Notes: generated by a model from the letters alone, not told the origin. A stretch of 64,000 bases of DNA from Bacillus sp. FJAT-28004 (GCF_001280845.1 NZ_LGHP01000001.1:2504435-2568434); one strand, 5' to 3'. Positions 35,100 through 44,896 are shown, counted from the stretch's first letter. A program made the numbers and translations.

Positions 35100-35777
35100 A
35101 TGAAAAAAACAATAATTTTTTCCGGTTTAGCAATATCTGCATTGGTTTCATACAACTTATTATTCAAGGTACAAGCGACAGACATGAAAAATGGTGAGAC
35201 TGTTTATAAACAATCTATCCATAAGGAAGTTAAGATTTTGGAAGGGAAAACAATTGTCCTTGATCCTGGTCATGGCGGAAAGGATGTAGGCGCAACGGGG
35301 CAATCTGGATTAAATGAGAAAGAAATAACGCTTCATACCGCCCAAAATATACAACGATTGCTATTAGAGAAAACAGGTGCGACGGTCATCTTAACGCGTG
35401 AGGATGATGAATTTCTGTCTTTACCCGAACGCGTGAAATTATCAACAGACCATCAAGCTGATCTTTTTATTAGCCTTCACTTCGATGCTTTTGAATCCAA
35501 TAGAGTAAAAGGGATAACGACCTATTTTAACAAGGATGAAGATCAACAATTAGCAGAAATGGTACACGATCAAATACTTACACAAAGCATGGGGGCAAAA
35601 GATCGAGGAGTGTCCTATGGTGACTATCATGTACTACGTGAAAACACGTGCCCAGCCATTTTACTTGAGCTAGGTTTTATTTCAAATAAAGAGGATGAAC
35701 AACGGATTCAATCACTAGAGTTCCAAACGAAGTCCGCAAACATGATTGTCGAGGGTATTATTGAATATTTATCCTAG
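35100..35777 (+). CDS. N-acetylmuramoyl-L-alanine amidase (Amidase_3)
   Basis: 225 residues with an N-terminal signal or anchor (IIFSGLAISALVSYNLLF). Zinc ligands of the Amidase_3 fold are visible: LDPGHGG (His), LNEKE (Glu) and SLHFDAF (His), with the catalytic Glu in LLELGFISN. It cuts the stem peptide from peptidoglycan. GTGAGGAGA precedes ATG 35100. It resembles CwlD/LytC catalytic domains without wall-binding repeats. Confidence 0.9.
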   Translation: MKKTIIFSGLAISALVSYNLLFKVQATDMKNGETVYKQSIHKEVKILEGKTIVLDPGHGGKDVGATGQSGLNEKEITLHTAQNIQRLLLEKTGATVILTREDDEFLSLPERVKLSTDHQADLFISLHFDAFESNRVKGITTYFNKDEDQQLAEMVHDQILTQSMGAKDRGVSYGDYHVLRENTCPAILLELGFISNKEDEQRIQSLEFQTKSANMIVEGIIEYLS

Positions 35778-35849
35778 GAGCATCGATTGTGATTATTTAA
35801 AAAGGAATGTGGTGTTTATGAACGCCACTAACCAGATAAGAGGTTAAAA

Positions 35850-36722
35850 ATGAAGTTTCCTCCGTTCTTAAGAAAGCAAAGTGTAATTGCGATTGGTTTT
35901 CTTGCACCAAGCTTAATTGGCTTTGCCATCTTTTATCTCATTCCATTCGTTATTGGTGTCGGTTACTCCTTCATGGATCGGACGATGAATGGTTCCTTTG
36001 TAGGCTTTACCAATTATGAACATTTGTTTGACAGTGGTTCTTTTCATAAAGCCTCAGTAAACACTCTGTTGTTTACCGGCGTAAGTGTACCGCTCATCAT
36101 TGTTACGTCTCTGCTGCTGGCACTGTTTTTGAATCAAAATGTTTATTTCCGCAAGTGGCTGCGAACCGCTTATATTCTGCCACTCGTCGTACCCGTCGCG
36201 TCTGTAGTCATGATGTGGCAAATTTTTTTTGATTGGAATGGAGTGATCAATAGTTGGTTGCACAGTTTTGGGCTTGAGCGAATGGATTGGATGAAATCAG
36301 AGTGGGCAAGAGGGGTAATATCCGTTATTAGTTTATGGAAAAACATTGGATACAATATCCTATTATTTCTGGCCGGACTGCAGAGTATCCCGAGAGACTA
36401 CTACGAAACTGCTGATTTAGAAGGAGCAGGTCCCTTTCGGAAGTTAGTCAGCATTACCCTTGTTTATTTAATACCGACCATGTTTTTCGTTGTCCTCATG
36501 TCGATCATTAACTCATTCAAAATTTTTCGTGAAACCTATTTAATCGCGGGGGATTATCCACATGATAGCATTTATATGCTGCAGCATTATATGAATAATA
36601 TGTTTTTCTCGCTTGATGTCCAGAAACTGACGGCAGCCTCAACAATAATGGTGGGCTTTATGCTGATTCTCGTTTTAGGGATGTTTACGCTAGAACGACA
36701 ATTCAGACGTTTTATGGAGTGA
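35850..36722 (+). CDS. ABC transporter permease, MalF/UgpA type
   Basis: A 290-residue permease with six membrane segments and the cytoplasmic EAA loop (YYETADLEGAGPFRKLVSIT). It belongs to the carbohydrate-uptake CUT1 class. AGAGG precedes the ATG. No ATPase gene is nearby, so a shared MsmX-type ATPase is assumed. Its stop overlaps the next permease start (TGATG). Confidence 0.9.
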   Translation: MKFPPFLRKQSVIAIGFLAPSLIGFAIFYLIPFVIGVGYSFMDRTMNGSFVGFTNYEHLFDSGSFHKASVNTLLFTGVSVPLIIVTSLLLALFLNQNVYFRKWLRTAYILPLVVPVASVVMMWQIFFDWNGVINSWLHSFGLERMDWMKSEWARGVISVISLWKNIGYNILLFLAGLQSIPRDYYETADLEGAGPFRKLVSITLVYLIPTMFFVVLMSIINSFKIFRETYLIAGDYPHDSIYMLQHYMNNMFFSLDVQKLTAASTIMVGFMLILVLGMFTLERQFRRFME

Positions 36723-37612
36723 TGGTGAAAAAGATGAAAAAGTCATCATTGATTAATAAATGGTTGTTAACTGTTTTCCTGATGGTTATTGCGGCATGTA
36801 TGATATTCCCTGTTTTTATGACATTTACAAATTCACTTATGACAGAAAATGAGATCGGACATCATTATTATCTCATTCGCCAAATGACTGATCAAAATTG
36901 GGTTGAGAAGAATCCATTTGTAACTTTAAAGCTGATTCCCGATTGGGTGTCTTACGAGCAGTATGAAAAGATTCTCTTGGAAACACCAAATTATTTAAAT
37001 ATGTTTTGGAACTCTGCTTTCATGGTGGTACCCATCATTATTGGGCAGGTCGTAGTCGGATCTCTTGCGGCTTATGCTTTTGCAAAACTACGGTTTCGAG
37101 GGCGCGAACCACTGTTCTTCATCTATGTAATGGTTATGCTTATGCCATTTCAAGTGACGCTCGTCCCGAACTATATTATTGCGGATCGGCTTGGTCTCTT
37201 GAACAGCGCAAGTGCCATTGTGTTGCCCGGTGTTTTTGCTGCTTTTGGCGTCTTTATGCTTAGGCAGTTTATGTTATCGATCCCTTATGCCTTTATTGAA
37301 GCTGCGATCATGGATGGGGCAGGACATATTACAATTTTTTATCGAATTATCGTTCCATTAATAAAACCTGGACTAGCAGCGCTAGTTGTACTGCTCTTTG
37401 TAGATTATTGGAATATGGTAGAGCAGCCACTGATTTTCTTGGATGATGTTTTCAAACAGCCGTTATCCCTCTACCTATCACGCATCCAAGAGGAAGCGCG
37501 AGGTATCGGATTTGCCGCATCCATGCTTTATATGACACCCATGCTCCTTTTATTTTTGTATGCAGAGTCTTATTTTATTGAAGGCGTTCAAATGTCTGGT
37601 ATTAAGGGTTAG
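36722..37612 (+). CDS. ABC transporter permease, MalG/UgpE type
   Basis: About 296 residues, six membrane segments, EAA loop FIEAAIMDGAGHITIFYRI. ATG 36722 overlaps the stop of the partner by one base; GTG 36719 and ATG 36734 are alternatives. Together with the upstream permease it forms the heterodimeric channel. Confidence 0.88.
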   Translation: MVKKMKKSSLINKWLLTVFLMVIAACMIFPVFMTFTNSLMTENEIGHHYYLIRQMTDQNWVEKNPFVTLKLIPDWVSYEQYEKILLETPNYLNMFWNSAFMVVPIIIGQVVVGSLAAYAFAKLRFRGREPLFFIYVMVMLMPFQVTLVPNYIIADRLGLLNSASAIVLPGVFAAFGVFMLRQFMLSIPYAFIEAAIMDGAGHITIFYRIIVPLIKPGLAALVVLLFVDYWNMVEQPLIFLDDVFKQPLSLYLSRIQEEARGIGFAASMLYMTPMLLLFLYAESYFIEGVQMSGIKG

Positions 37613-37648
37613 TACGTCTAACCGACACAAAGGAGGTGATAAAACCCC

Positions 37649-38812
37649 ATGGATGAACGTAGCGTTGAACAATCTAAAACTCATCCCAAGAAAAGGATTA
37701 GGCTCGTCATTATTCTCTTTATAGCTGCACTACTTATCTTTACACTTTACAGCAATACGCTGCTCACGATGAACCTGCCTCAGGTTTGGGCAGAAGAAGG
37801 CAGCATGGATCCGCTTATACAAAGTTACGACGGAACCGGTGTGCTGCAGCCGCTCAGCGAAGTAGAAATAACCAACCAAGCAGGCTGGATTGTGAAGGAT
37901 GTAAAGATAAAGGTCGGTGATCGCGTTACAAAGGGACAAACCCTCGTCACCTATAATAATCGAGAGGCTGAACATCGTAAACAAGATGAGCAAGATAATC
38001 TCACTCGCCAGCAATTATTGATGGAGGGATTACAGGATCAATACATTGAAGCTCAGCAAAGCGGAGATGAAGGTAGGATTCGTGTAACAAAACGAGATAT
38101 GGAGATCGCGCGTCTGGAAATGGGCGTACAGGAACGAAAACTGCAAAATATGAAAGAGGAGTTGGAAACCCTTAAGCAGATCGCGGCTCCGTTCAACGGA
38201 GTTATTACTCAAGTAGGTGCTGTAAAAGGGCTCCCATCTGGGAGTGCAGGGCTAGATATAATTATATCTAATGCAAGTCGAGGTTATCAATTGAGCTTGG
38301 ATATTCCAGAAACATTTGCAGGCCAGCTCGATATCGGCTCCAAACTTGAAGTTGAGGTCAAGAGCAAGGGAATAGGCAAATCGCTGGAAGGTCACGTGAC
38401 AGCGATTGAAAATGTCGAGACCGTTCATTCAGCTGCGCCTGACGATGGTGGAGGAGAGAGTAACTCGCCTAAACGAAACGACTTGAAACGAGTCCTAATT
38501 TTGATGCAAAATACAGCATTACAGGGTGGAGAACAGGCTAGTGTGAAGCTGAGCAAGACTTCTACGGTTGGAGAAGGAGTGCTTCTGCCTACAAAAGCTA
38601 TTCACGGTGAGGGATCCCATAAATATATTTTTATTATAGAAGAAAAGAAAGGTCCGCTCGGAAACACATATCATGCTCGCCAAGTTACCATTGGAGTAGG
38701 CGATGCCAATGATGATGCAGCGATTGCTCTTACGGGTGCTTATCCCGGTCAGTTAATCATTATAGAAAGCAGTGAACCGCTGCAAGATGGCAGCAGGGTT
38801 AGACTGAGATAA
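37649..38812 (+). CDS. HlyD/RND-type membrane fusion (adaptor) protein
   Basis: The 387-residue protein has one N-terminal membrane anchor (residues 18-36), a split lipoyl domain (GWIVKDVKIKVGDRVTKGQTLVTY and IAAPFNGVITQVGAV), a coiled-coil hairpin between them (about 110-175) and a beta-barrel domain. Such adaptors normally serve exporters, yet here one sits among importer-type permeases. Its Shine-Dalgarno AAGGAGGTGAT is a full match to the 16S tail, so it should be strongly translated. Confidence 0.87.
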   Translation: MDERSVEQSKTHPKKRIRLVIILFIAALLIFTLYSNTLLTMNLPQVWAEEGSMDPLIQSYDGTGVLQPLSEVEITNQAGWIVKDVKIKVGDRVTKGQTLVTYNNREAEHRKQDEQDNLTRQQLLMEGLQDQYIEAQQSGDEGRIRVTKRDMEIARLEMGVQERKLQNMKEELETLKQIAAPFNGVITQVGAVKGLPSGSAGLDIIISNASRGYQLSLDIPETFAGQLDIGSKLEVEVKSKGIGKSLEGHVTAIENVETVHSAAPDDGGGESNSPKRNDLKRVLILMQNTALQGGEQASVKLSKTSTVGEGVLLPTKAIHGEGSHKYIFIIEEKKGPLGNTYHARQVTIGVGDANDDAAIALTGAYPGQLIIIESSEPLQDGSRVRLR

Positions 38813-38849
38813 AAAATTCAATAAACATGATTAGGAGTGATTTTTAGCA

Positions 38850-40226
38850 ATGAAAAAGTGGATAAGTATACTCATGAGTTTGGTTTTCGCTGTGAGTTTG
38901 ACAGCATGCAGTGGCAGTGAAACAAAAAACAGCAATCATGTAAATAACGTAATTCCCGTTAATACGAATCGTCCTATCGAAGAGCATTCCAGCATAGCGG
39001 ATGATAATAAGGATGATAAGAAGACCATTGTTGTTTCCGTCCTTGGATTAAATGATTTCTATAAAGAGGCGAAGCAGAAATATGAAGCGCAACATCCAAA
39101 TATAACGATTCAATTTAATGAATTTGCTACAAGTGGAGGCGTAATGAGCTCTGCAGATGTGGAAAAATACATTAAAACGACCACTACTGAAATTTTATCA
39201 GGTAAGGGCGCGGATTTATTTTCTCTGGACACAGTCGTCCTACCGATAGATCGGTACGTTAGCAAAAAAGCGTTCATTAATTTGGATGAATTTATAAAAA
39301 AAGATACAAATTTTGACCAAAGCCTTTATCATATGAACATTCTCGAAAATTCAAAAATGAATGACGGCCTATATGTCCTGCCAATCTCCTTTTATTTGCA
39401 AATGTTATTTGGAGATGCGGATGGCATTGCGAATGCTGGCGTCAACATCGATGATAAAAATTGGACATGGAGTCAATTTGCAGATATAGGAAAACAACTT
39501 GCTGCTACTGGAGACACCAACTATTCTTTAGGAATGTTATCCCCTGAAAATATGCTGAACTCTTTGATCTCTGACAACTATGCCCAATTGATGTATGGTG
39601 AAAAGAAAAAGGCGAATTTTGAATCAGCATTCTTTATTGATCTGCTTAAACAAGTGAATAGCCTGTACAACGATAAAATCTTATCCGCTGAAAGCGTACC
39701 TAGTCATTTCATTCTTTCTGAAATATATTCCCCACAAGATTACCTTGCCCGCCTTGGGTTGTACTACACAAACACCAAGGTTTATCAGAAACCGCATGCA
39801 GCTGAGCAAAAATCCGGAGTTGCATTTGGCGGGATTAAAAATATTGCTTTGAATTCCAATTCAGAAATCAAAGGGACAGCTTGGGATTTCATAAAATTTC
39901 TAATGTCAGAGGAAATGCAAAATACTTCTCAACAAAATGAGTTCTCCATCAATAAATCTGTTAATGAAAAAATGTTTAAATCAATCATGATTGAAGCTAA
40001 AAATGGAATGATCAATGTTCCGAAGGGCGGGAACGTCAAAGTATCAGAACAGGATTTGCAAGCCATCAAGACGATGATCACTGAAGCAAGCCTGCCGATC
40101 ACCTTAATGAATAAGGTACAATCGATTATTGCTGAGGAAGCCAAGGCTTACTTCACAGGGCAAAAAACCGCTGAAGCTGTTGCTGAGCTGATTCAGAACC
40201 GAGTAACTACTTATATTAATGAATAG
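38850..40226 (+). CDS. ABC transporter substrate-binding lipoprotein
   Basis: A 458-residue extracellular solute-binding protein family 1 member. Lipobox LTAC with Cys20, a spacer, then IVVSVLGLNDFYKEAKQKYEAQHPNITI, the usual first lobe. The C-terminal part includes GTAWDFIKFLMSEEMQ. The ligand is probably a sugar or glycan by class. It is last in the operon and followed by a terminator. Confidence 0.9.
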   Translation: MKKWISILMSLVFAVSLTACSGSETKNSNHVNNVIPVNTNRPIEEHSSIADDNKDDKKTIVVSVLGLNDFYKEAKQKYEAQHPNITIQFNEFATSGGVMSSADVEKYIKTTTTEILSGKGADLFSLDTVVLPIDRYVSKKAFINLDEFIKKDTNFDQSLYHMNILENSKMNDGLYVLPISFYLQMLFGDADGIANAGVNIDDKNWTWSQFADIGKQLAATGDTNYSLGMLSPENMLNSLISDNYAQLMYGEKKKANFESAFFIDLLKQVNSLYNDKILSAESVPSHFILSEIYSPQDYLARLGLYYTNTKVYQKPHAAEQKSGVAFGGIKNIALNSNSEIKGTAWDFIKFLMSEEMQNTSQQNEFSINKSVNEKMFKSIMIEAKNGMINVPKGGNVKVSEQDLQAIKTMITEASLPITLMNKVQSIIAEEAKAYFTGQKTAEAVAELIQNRVTTYINE

Positions 40227-40237
40227 CAGAAAAAATA

Positions 40238-40285
40238 AAAAACACGTACCGTTGATGCTTTTCGGATCAGAGGTACGTGTTTTTG
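40238..40285 (+). terminator. Terminator of the ABC/adaptor operon
   Basis: AAAAACACGTACC pairs exactly with GGTACGTGTTTTT around a 21-base loop. Confidence 0.8.
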
Positions 40286-40427
40286 TTGAAGGATATGTGT
40301 TGCTGAGGTCGCTGACCATTCTTTCCTCATTACAGCTTTTTCAAATCAAGTAGGACATATGTCCTTTCCTAAATCCATAAATTTATCGTTTAATGATGGA
40401 AAGATTGATTTGGAGGAGAGCAAAAGA

Positions 40428-40853
40428 ATGAAAGGGAGCATTTTTGCGTTTTTAGGCGGAGCCTTTATTACTCTGCAAGGCGTTGCTAATTCGCGGATTA
40501 GTCAAGATATTGGCGCTTGGCAAGCAGCTACGATAACCCAGCTAACTGGCTTCATCATGGCCTTCATTATTCTGTTGTTTGTGAGAGATGGACGTTGGTC
40601 AGCGTTTAATCAGGTGAAACCATTATATCTAGCAGGTGGTTCCTTTGCGGCTATTATTATTTTCAGCAATGTCACAGCTATTCAACAGATCGGTGTTACG
40701 CTTAGTATATCTGCCATGTTGATCGCTCAGTTATGTCTGGCCTTTATTATCGATAGTAAAGGTTGGTTCGGCGTTATGAAGCAGAAAATGAGACTGCCTC
40801 AGTTCATCGGCATCGGGTTGATGATAGCTGGTGTGGTGATACTAAGGTTATAA
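40428..40853 (+). CDS. Half-size DMT superfamily transporter (DUF606/YdcZ)
   Basis: 141 residues, about five membrane segments, with the family opening FLGGAFITLQGVANSRIS and the closing FIGIGLMIAGVVIL. DUF606 proteins often occur as pairs that form one transporter, and a paralogue lies 800 bp on. GGAGGAGAG precedes ATG 40428; the frame from 40359 is not needed. Confidence 0.87.
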   Translation: MKGSIFAFLGGAFITLQGVANSRISQDIGAWQAATITQLTGFIMAFIILLFVRDGRWSAFNQVKPLYLAGGSFAAIIIFSNVTAIQQIGVTLSISAMLIAQLCLAFIIDSKGWFGVMKQKMRLPQFIGIGLMIAGVVILRL

Positions 40854-40907
40854 TAGATAAAATATTCCAGAGTGCAACCTGAATTCAAATGGAGGTGATT
40901 CGGACGA

Positions 40908-41606
40908 ATGCAAGAAATTAAAGATCGCGAGCAACTCCAGTATTATTTGAGCACGCATCAGTTAGGATCAACATTCGGTGAGCAGCTAATACCGCATTTG
41001 TCGCTGTTCTGCTTTGATCATGAAGAGTTTATTTGTTCCCAAGGAGAATCTTCAAAGTATCTCTACTTCCTAGTAAAAGGAAAGATAAAGATCTACACTA
41101 CCTCTACGGAGGGTAAAACACTAATTCTTACGTTTAAAACATCTTTAGATGTAGTTGGTGATATTGAATACGTTCAAGGCATTGACATTATCAATACCGT
41201 TGAGGCAGTTTCTACTGTTTACATGATTGGTGTTCATCATCAGTGGTTGAATAAATACGGAAGAGATCATTCACCGCTGCTGCATTTTTTACTGAATATT
41301 ATTTCTCGGAAGTTTCTAAAAAACTCGAATGCGTTAAGCTTCAATATCCTGCATCCGGTGGAAGTTCGATTGGCTAGTTATCTATTGTCCGTCTCTTATG
41401 ATGAATCAGATCTTCTATTTAAAGGTCAACGGAATGCAATCAGTTTAAAGGATACTGCTAATTTGATCGGAACGAGCTATAGACATCTAAATCGAGTTGT
41501 CCAGCAGTTCTGTGCTAAAGGTCTGATTGAGCGTAAAAATGGCGGCATTCTTGTTAAGAGTAAAAATGGATTAAGCGCTCTGGCTAGCCATAATATCTAT
41601 GAATAA
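40908..41606 (+). CDS. Crp/Fnr family regulator (YeiL-like)
   Basis: 232 residues: cyclic-nucleotide-binding-like fold (residues 25-140) with EEFICSQGESSKYLYFLVKGKIKIY, then a winged helix with SLKDTANLIGTSYRHLNRVVQQF. The layout is like YeiL-type regulators. Scattered Cys are present but no clear 4Fe-4S motif. It lies between the two half-size transporters in the same direction and probably controls them. Confidence 0.87.
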   Translation: MQEIKDREQLQYYLSTHQLGSTFGEQLIPHLSLFCFDHEEFICSQGESSKYLYFLVKGKIKIYTTSTEGKTLILTFKTSLDVVGDIEYVQGIDIINTVEAVSTVYMIGVHHQWLNKYGRDHSPLLHFLLNIISRKFLKNSNALSFNILHPVEVRLASYLLSVSYDESDLLFKGQRNAISLKDTANLIGTSYRHLNRVVQQFCAKGLIERKNGGILVKSKNGLSALASHNIYE

Positions 41607-41658
41607 AACAGTATCATGAAGTGAATGATTACCATCACCCAATGGGAGAGTAGAAATT

Positions 41659-42114
41659 ATGATTCTCGGACTTTTATTTGCAGTTCTCACTGGTTCTTTG
41701 GTCAGTTTGCAAAACATTTTCAATAGCAAGGTCAATGAACGCGTAGGTACATGGACGACCACAACCTTAGTATTAGGTATGGGATTCCTTGCGTCATTTA
41801 CGATCGGAATTGTCTTCGAAGGGGAGCAACTATTTGCATTACAAAATATGAAGCCCTGGTACTGGTTCAGCGGTTTGATCGGAGTTGGCGTCGTTACTTG
41901 TCTGGTACAGGGTATTAAGCGGCTTGGTCCTACTTATGCCATCTCTATCGTTCTAACCTCACAGCTTGGATTTGCTTTATTGTGGGATTCACAAGGCTGG
42001 TTAGGAGTCGAAAAAGTAGCTTTCACAACGAATAAATGGTTAGGCGTTCTGGTTATAGTCAGTGGCATCATTGTATTTAAAATAAGCGGTGAACGTGAGA
42101 AAGCAGTGGCATAA
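41659..42114 (+). CDS. Half-size DMT superfamily transporter (DUF606/YdcZ), second copy
   Basis: 151 residues, about five membrane segments, opening LLFAVLTGSLVSLQNIFNSKVNE, a diverged paralogue of the gene at 40.4 kb (SQGWLGV against SKGWFGV near the end). The AATGGGAGAG site precedes the ATG. Confidence 0.87.
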   Translation: MILGLLFAVLTGSLVSLQNIFNSKVNERVGTWTTTTLVLGMGFLASFTIGIVFEGEQLFALQNMKPWYWFSGLIGVGVVTCLVQGIKRLGPTYAISIVLTSQLGFALLWDSQGWLGVEKVAFTTNKWLGVLVIVSGIIVFKISGEREKAVA

Positions 42115-42208
42115 CATTTTACAATCCTTAAGATTCATTTTGATCAAAGTAGGGTATTTTCTTCTATAAAGGCACTAATACTAACCTAGTGGCAGGAGGA
42201 GGAAAAAC

Positions 42209-43330
42209 ATGATCTCAGTTAAACTTAAATCTGGACTTGTAACAGCTGCTCTGATGATTGGGCTTACATCAGCTGTACCATTAACACAGGCAGCAGGCGG
42301 ATCGACAGCAAAGGATATTTTCAGCGGTACGCCAGCGGGTGATACAGCATACCATTTCAGCGATATTCAATTTTTAAACGGTACAACCGGACGCGTTGCT
42401 GGTAATGGAATTCTTATCGGAACTTCTGATGCAGGCTCAACTTGGCAATCGATCTATAAGGGAACGTGGCAATTCACACAGCTTGATTTCATATCCAATA
42501 CTACCGGATGGGCGCTCGCGAAATCTTCAGCAACCGGAACAAATGCCCTTATTCATACAACAGACGGTGGGAAAAGCTTTACAAAAATAATAACCGGATC
42601 GCTGGCTCTAGAACGCATCCATTTTACAGATGCTAAGAACGGATTTGGCTATACAAGGGCTTTTGCCTATAAAACATCAAATGGTGGTAAAACTTGGTCC
42701 AAAATCTCTACTCCTGCCAATACCCGTTATGCAGAATTTGCAGATACGAAGCATGGATGGACTCTTATCGTAGTACCTGGTTTTGGTTATCGACTGTCAA
42801 GAACAACAGATGGTGGCGCGAATTGGTCAACAAAACTAACGGTTAAATCAGAGGAGAGCTTAGGCGGAAAGATCTACACAAAGGGAAGCCAAGTATGGGC
42901 TCAATTTTACGGAGGCGTTGGGATGTCCCAGCAATCTTATTCCCTCTATGCCTCTGCTGATGATGGATCAAGCTGGCGGAAAGTGATTAGTCAGGAGACA
43001 GCAGGCGGTGGATCTGCACCTGGAGGTGCTGCTGGTGTTGTTAAAGAAGGCCCAGCTTCGCCAGGCGGGCACCCCAGCAATATGCAGCTTGTTGATGGAG
43101 CGGCCATTCTCGGAGGATACTCTCCAGCAGCTGAAGTCATTGGTGTTGGTCGTTCAATCGATTCAGGAAAATCATGGTCTAATCTCACACCTATCGCAGG
43201 GTTGGAGAACATCATTTCGTTTACAAGCAAGGAGTTAGGCTGGATGGCGGATACAAGCAAATCTAATGCTGCAGTGTACAGAACAACCGATGGCGGCAAA
43301 AGTTGGTCAAATAAAATAAGCATTCCTTAA
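42209..43330 (+). CDS. Secreted BNR/sialidase-fold (YCF48-like) beta-propeller protein
   Basis: 373 residues: signal peptide (about 28 residues ending near QAAGG), then repeated Asp-box units such as TSDAGSTWQSI, TTDGGKSFTKI, TSNGGKTWSKI, TTDGGANWS and a final TTDGGKSWS. These repeats predict a beta-propeller. No sialidase catalytic set is seen. It probably is a binding or structural exoprotein. AGGAGGAGG precedes the ATG. Confidence 0.82.
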   Translation: MISVKLKSGLVTAALMIGLTSAVPLTQAAGGSTAKDIFSGTPAGDTAYHFSDIQFLNGTTGRVAGNGILIGTSDAGSTWQSIYKGTWQFTQLDFISNTTGWALAKSSATGTNALIHTTDGGKSFTKIITGSLALERIHFTDAKNGFGYTRAFAYKTSNGGKTWSKISTPANTRYAEFADTKHGWTLIVVPGFGYRLSRTTDGGANWSTKLTVKSEESLGGKIYTKGSQVWAQFYGGVGMSQQSYSLYASADDGSSWRKVISQETAGGGSAPGGAAGVVKEGPASPGGHPSNMQLVDGAAILGGYSPAAEVIGVGRSIDSGKSWSNLTPIAGLENIISFTSKELGWMADTSKSNAAVYRTTDGGKSWSNKISIP

Positions 43331-43341
43331 AAAAGACTTTA

Positions 43342-43374
43342 AAAAGACTGGTACCTATAAAGGGCCAGTCTTTT
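43342..43374 (+). terminator. Terminator after the propeller gene
   Basis: AAAAAGACTGG and CCAGTCTTTT form the stem, with T following. Confidence 0.82.
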
Positions 43375-43455
43375 GTTATCAATACCGATTATGTAAGCAA
43401 AATAAAGGTAGTATTCTTCTTCAATTAGCGGCAGTCACTAGAGTGGGGTGGACGT

Positions 43456-44085
43456 ATGGATGAAATAAAATGTGATTTTTCTCCAATGAAAGTTGAAGTG
43501 AAAAGTAAACTGCTACAATTGCGTGTATCCCTCGAAGCTTTGATAAAGGATTTGGATCATGAAGCTGGCAATTGTTTGTTGAACGAGTTCCATTCTATGA
43601 AAGAACAAGTTGTAGAAACCGAATCCATTGCAACTACCTTTTATTTGAAATGTTATCTTGCACCTTATACCGCTAAATATGACGAGTTATCCAATGCAAT
43701 TTCCCATTTATCGAAGCGTCGCCATGGGGCGCTTCTCGTCGTGCAAAGATCAGATTCAATCGATAGATATATTACACATGGCGTATTGGTTTCTGCAATG
43801 TTGACACATTCGTTGCTAGAATCTATTTTCACGCCCGGTGGTCCGCTGCATGACGGCGCAGTCTTAATTCAAAATGATAAAATTATTTCCGCAGGAAACG
43901 TCCTGCCGTTAACGCAGAGAGAAAGCGAGGAGAAGAAGCTTGGAACAAGACATCGTGCAGGGCTTGGTTTATCTGAAGTCAGCGATGCTCTTGTTATCAT
44001 CGTATCGGAAGAAACCGGACAAGCTTCCTTCAGCTTGGAAGGGAATTTATATCCTTTTTCTCCTGGGAATAATCTCCTAAACTAA
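43456..44085 (+). CDS. cdaS: Sporulation-specific diadenylate cyclase CdaS
   Basis: 209 residues: two N-terminal helices (about 1-65) that regulate activity, then a DAC domain with GGPLHDGAVLI and GTRHRAGLGLSE, the DGA and RHR catalytic motifs. It makes c-di-AMP from two ATP. The helical N-terminus and absence of membrane segments distinguish CdaS from CdaA and DisA. In Bacillus it is expressed in the forespore. GTGGGGTGG precedes the ATG. Confidence 0.92.
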   Translation: MDEIKCDFSPMKVEVKSKLLQLRVSLEALIKDLDHEAGNCLLNEFHSMKEQVVETESIATTFYLKCYLAPYTAKYDELSNAISHLSKRRHGALLVVQRSDSIDRYITHGVLVSAMLTHSLLESIFTPGGPLHDGAVLIQNDKIISAGNVLPLTQRESEEKKLGTRHRAGLGLSEVSDALVIIVSEETGQASFSLEGNLYPFSPGNNLLN

Positions 44086-44100
44086 TCTAAACAAAGAAAA

Positions 44101-44125
44101 ACCACCTCTTCGTAAAAGAGGTGGT
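44101..44125. terminator. Terminator between cdaS and the FMN reductase gene
   Basis: ACCACCTCTT and AAGAGGTGGT form a ten-bp stem around CGTAA. The upstream CAAAGAAAA gives a U-tract for the minus strand, so it mainly ends the reductase transcript. Confidence 0.78.
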
Positions 44126-44133
44126 GGTAGTTA

Positions 44134-44673
44134 TTAACGCAATGTTTTCAATGCGCCGCTCCAAGCGAGCACTTGATCGAGCATTCCGTTAACATTTGTA
44201 AGATGAAGATCAGCTGGTTTGAAAACAGAACCGTTCTCAAAATCAGTGAAGAGCGACAATGCAGGATGTACACGAACGTCAGCTACTGACAATTCGCCCA
44301 AGATTCCACGCAAATGCTCAGCTGCACGAGCACCGCCTACAGAACCGTAACTTACGATACCAGCTGCTTTATCGTTCCAAGCTTCACGAGCATAATCAAG
44401 CGCATTTTTCAATGAAGCAGAAATACTGTGGTTGTACTCTTGAACGATAAATACGAAGCCATCCAAGCTTGCAAGCTTAGTATTCCAAGCTGTAGCTTGC
44501 TCCGTAGCATCACTTTCTCCCAAGAGCGGAAGCTTGAAATCAGCGATATCTACGATTTCATAATTAGCATCTCCACGTTGATCAGCGACTTTCTTCACCC
44601 ATTCACCAACTTGTGGACTAAGACGACCTTGACGAGTGCTTCCTAAAATAATTCCGATATTTAATTTTGACAT
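44134..44673 (-). CDS. NADPH-dependent FMN reductase (quinone/azo reductase)
   Basis: 179 residues, flavodoxin-like: IGIILGSTRQGRLSPQVGEWV at the start and VQEYNHSISASLKNALDYA plus YGSVGGARAAEHL later, the pattern of YhdA/azoreductase-type enzymes. GAGGAGGAAAAA precedes ATG 44673. An in-frame ATG at 44727 with GGTGGTG upstream would add 18 residues (MGFLDKLFGRTTTEEEKT); it lies within the transcript, so both starts may be used. Confidence 0.88.
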   Translation of the reverse strand: MSKLNIGIILGSTRQGRLSPQVGEWVKKVADQRGDANYEIVDIADFKLPLLGESDATEQATAWNTKLASLDGFVFIVQEYNHSISASLKNALDYAREAWNDKAAGIVSYGSVGGARAAEHLRGILGELSVADVRVHPALSLFTDFENGSVFKPADLHLTNVNGMLDQVLAWSGALKTLR

Positions 44674-44896
44674 TGTTTTTTCCTCCTCAGTAGTTGTTCT
44701 ACCAAACAATTTGTCTAGAAAACCCATTACCGACACCACCAATAAAATTTGTAGATCTTTAGAATAGATCCGTCCCTTAGAATAACAAATACCCAATAAT
44801 CATTATTTCTTAAACAAGGATAGGTTATTCTCAACTATTAATGAATATAAAGAACACTCCAACTTTCTTTACGTTGAGTATCTTTAATATGAGATA

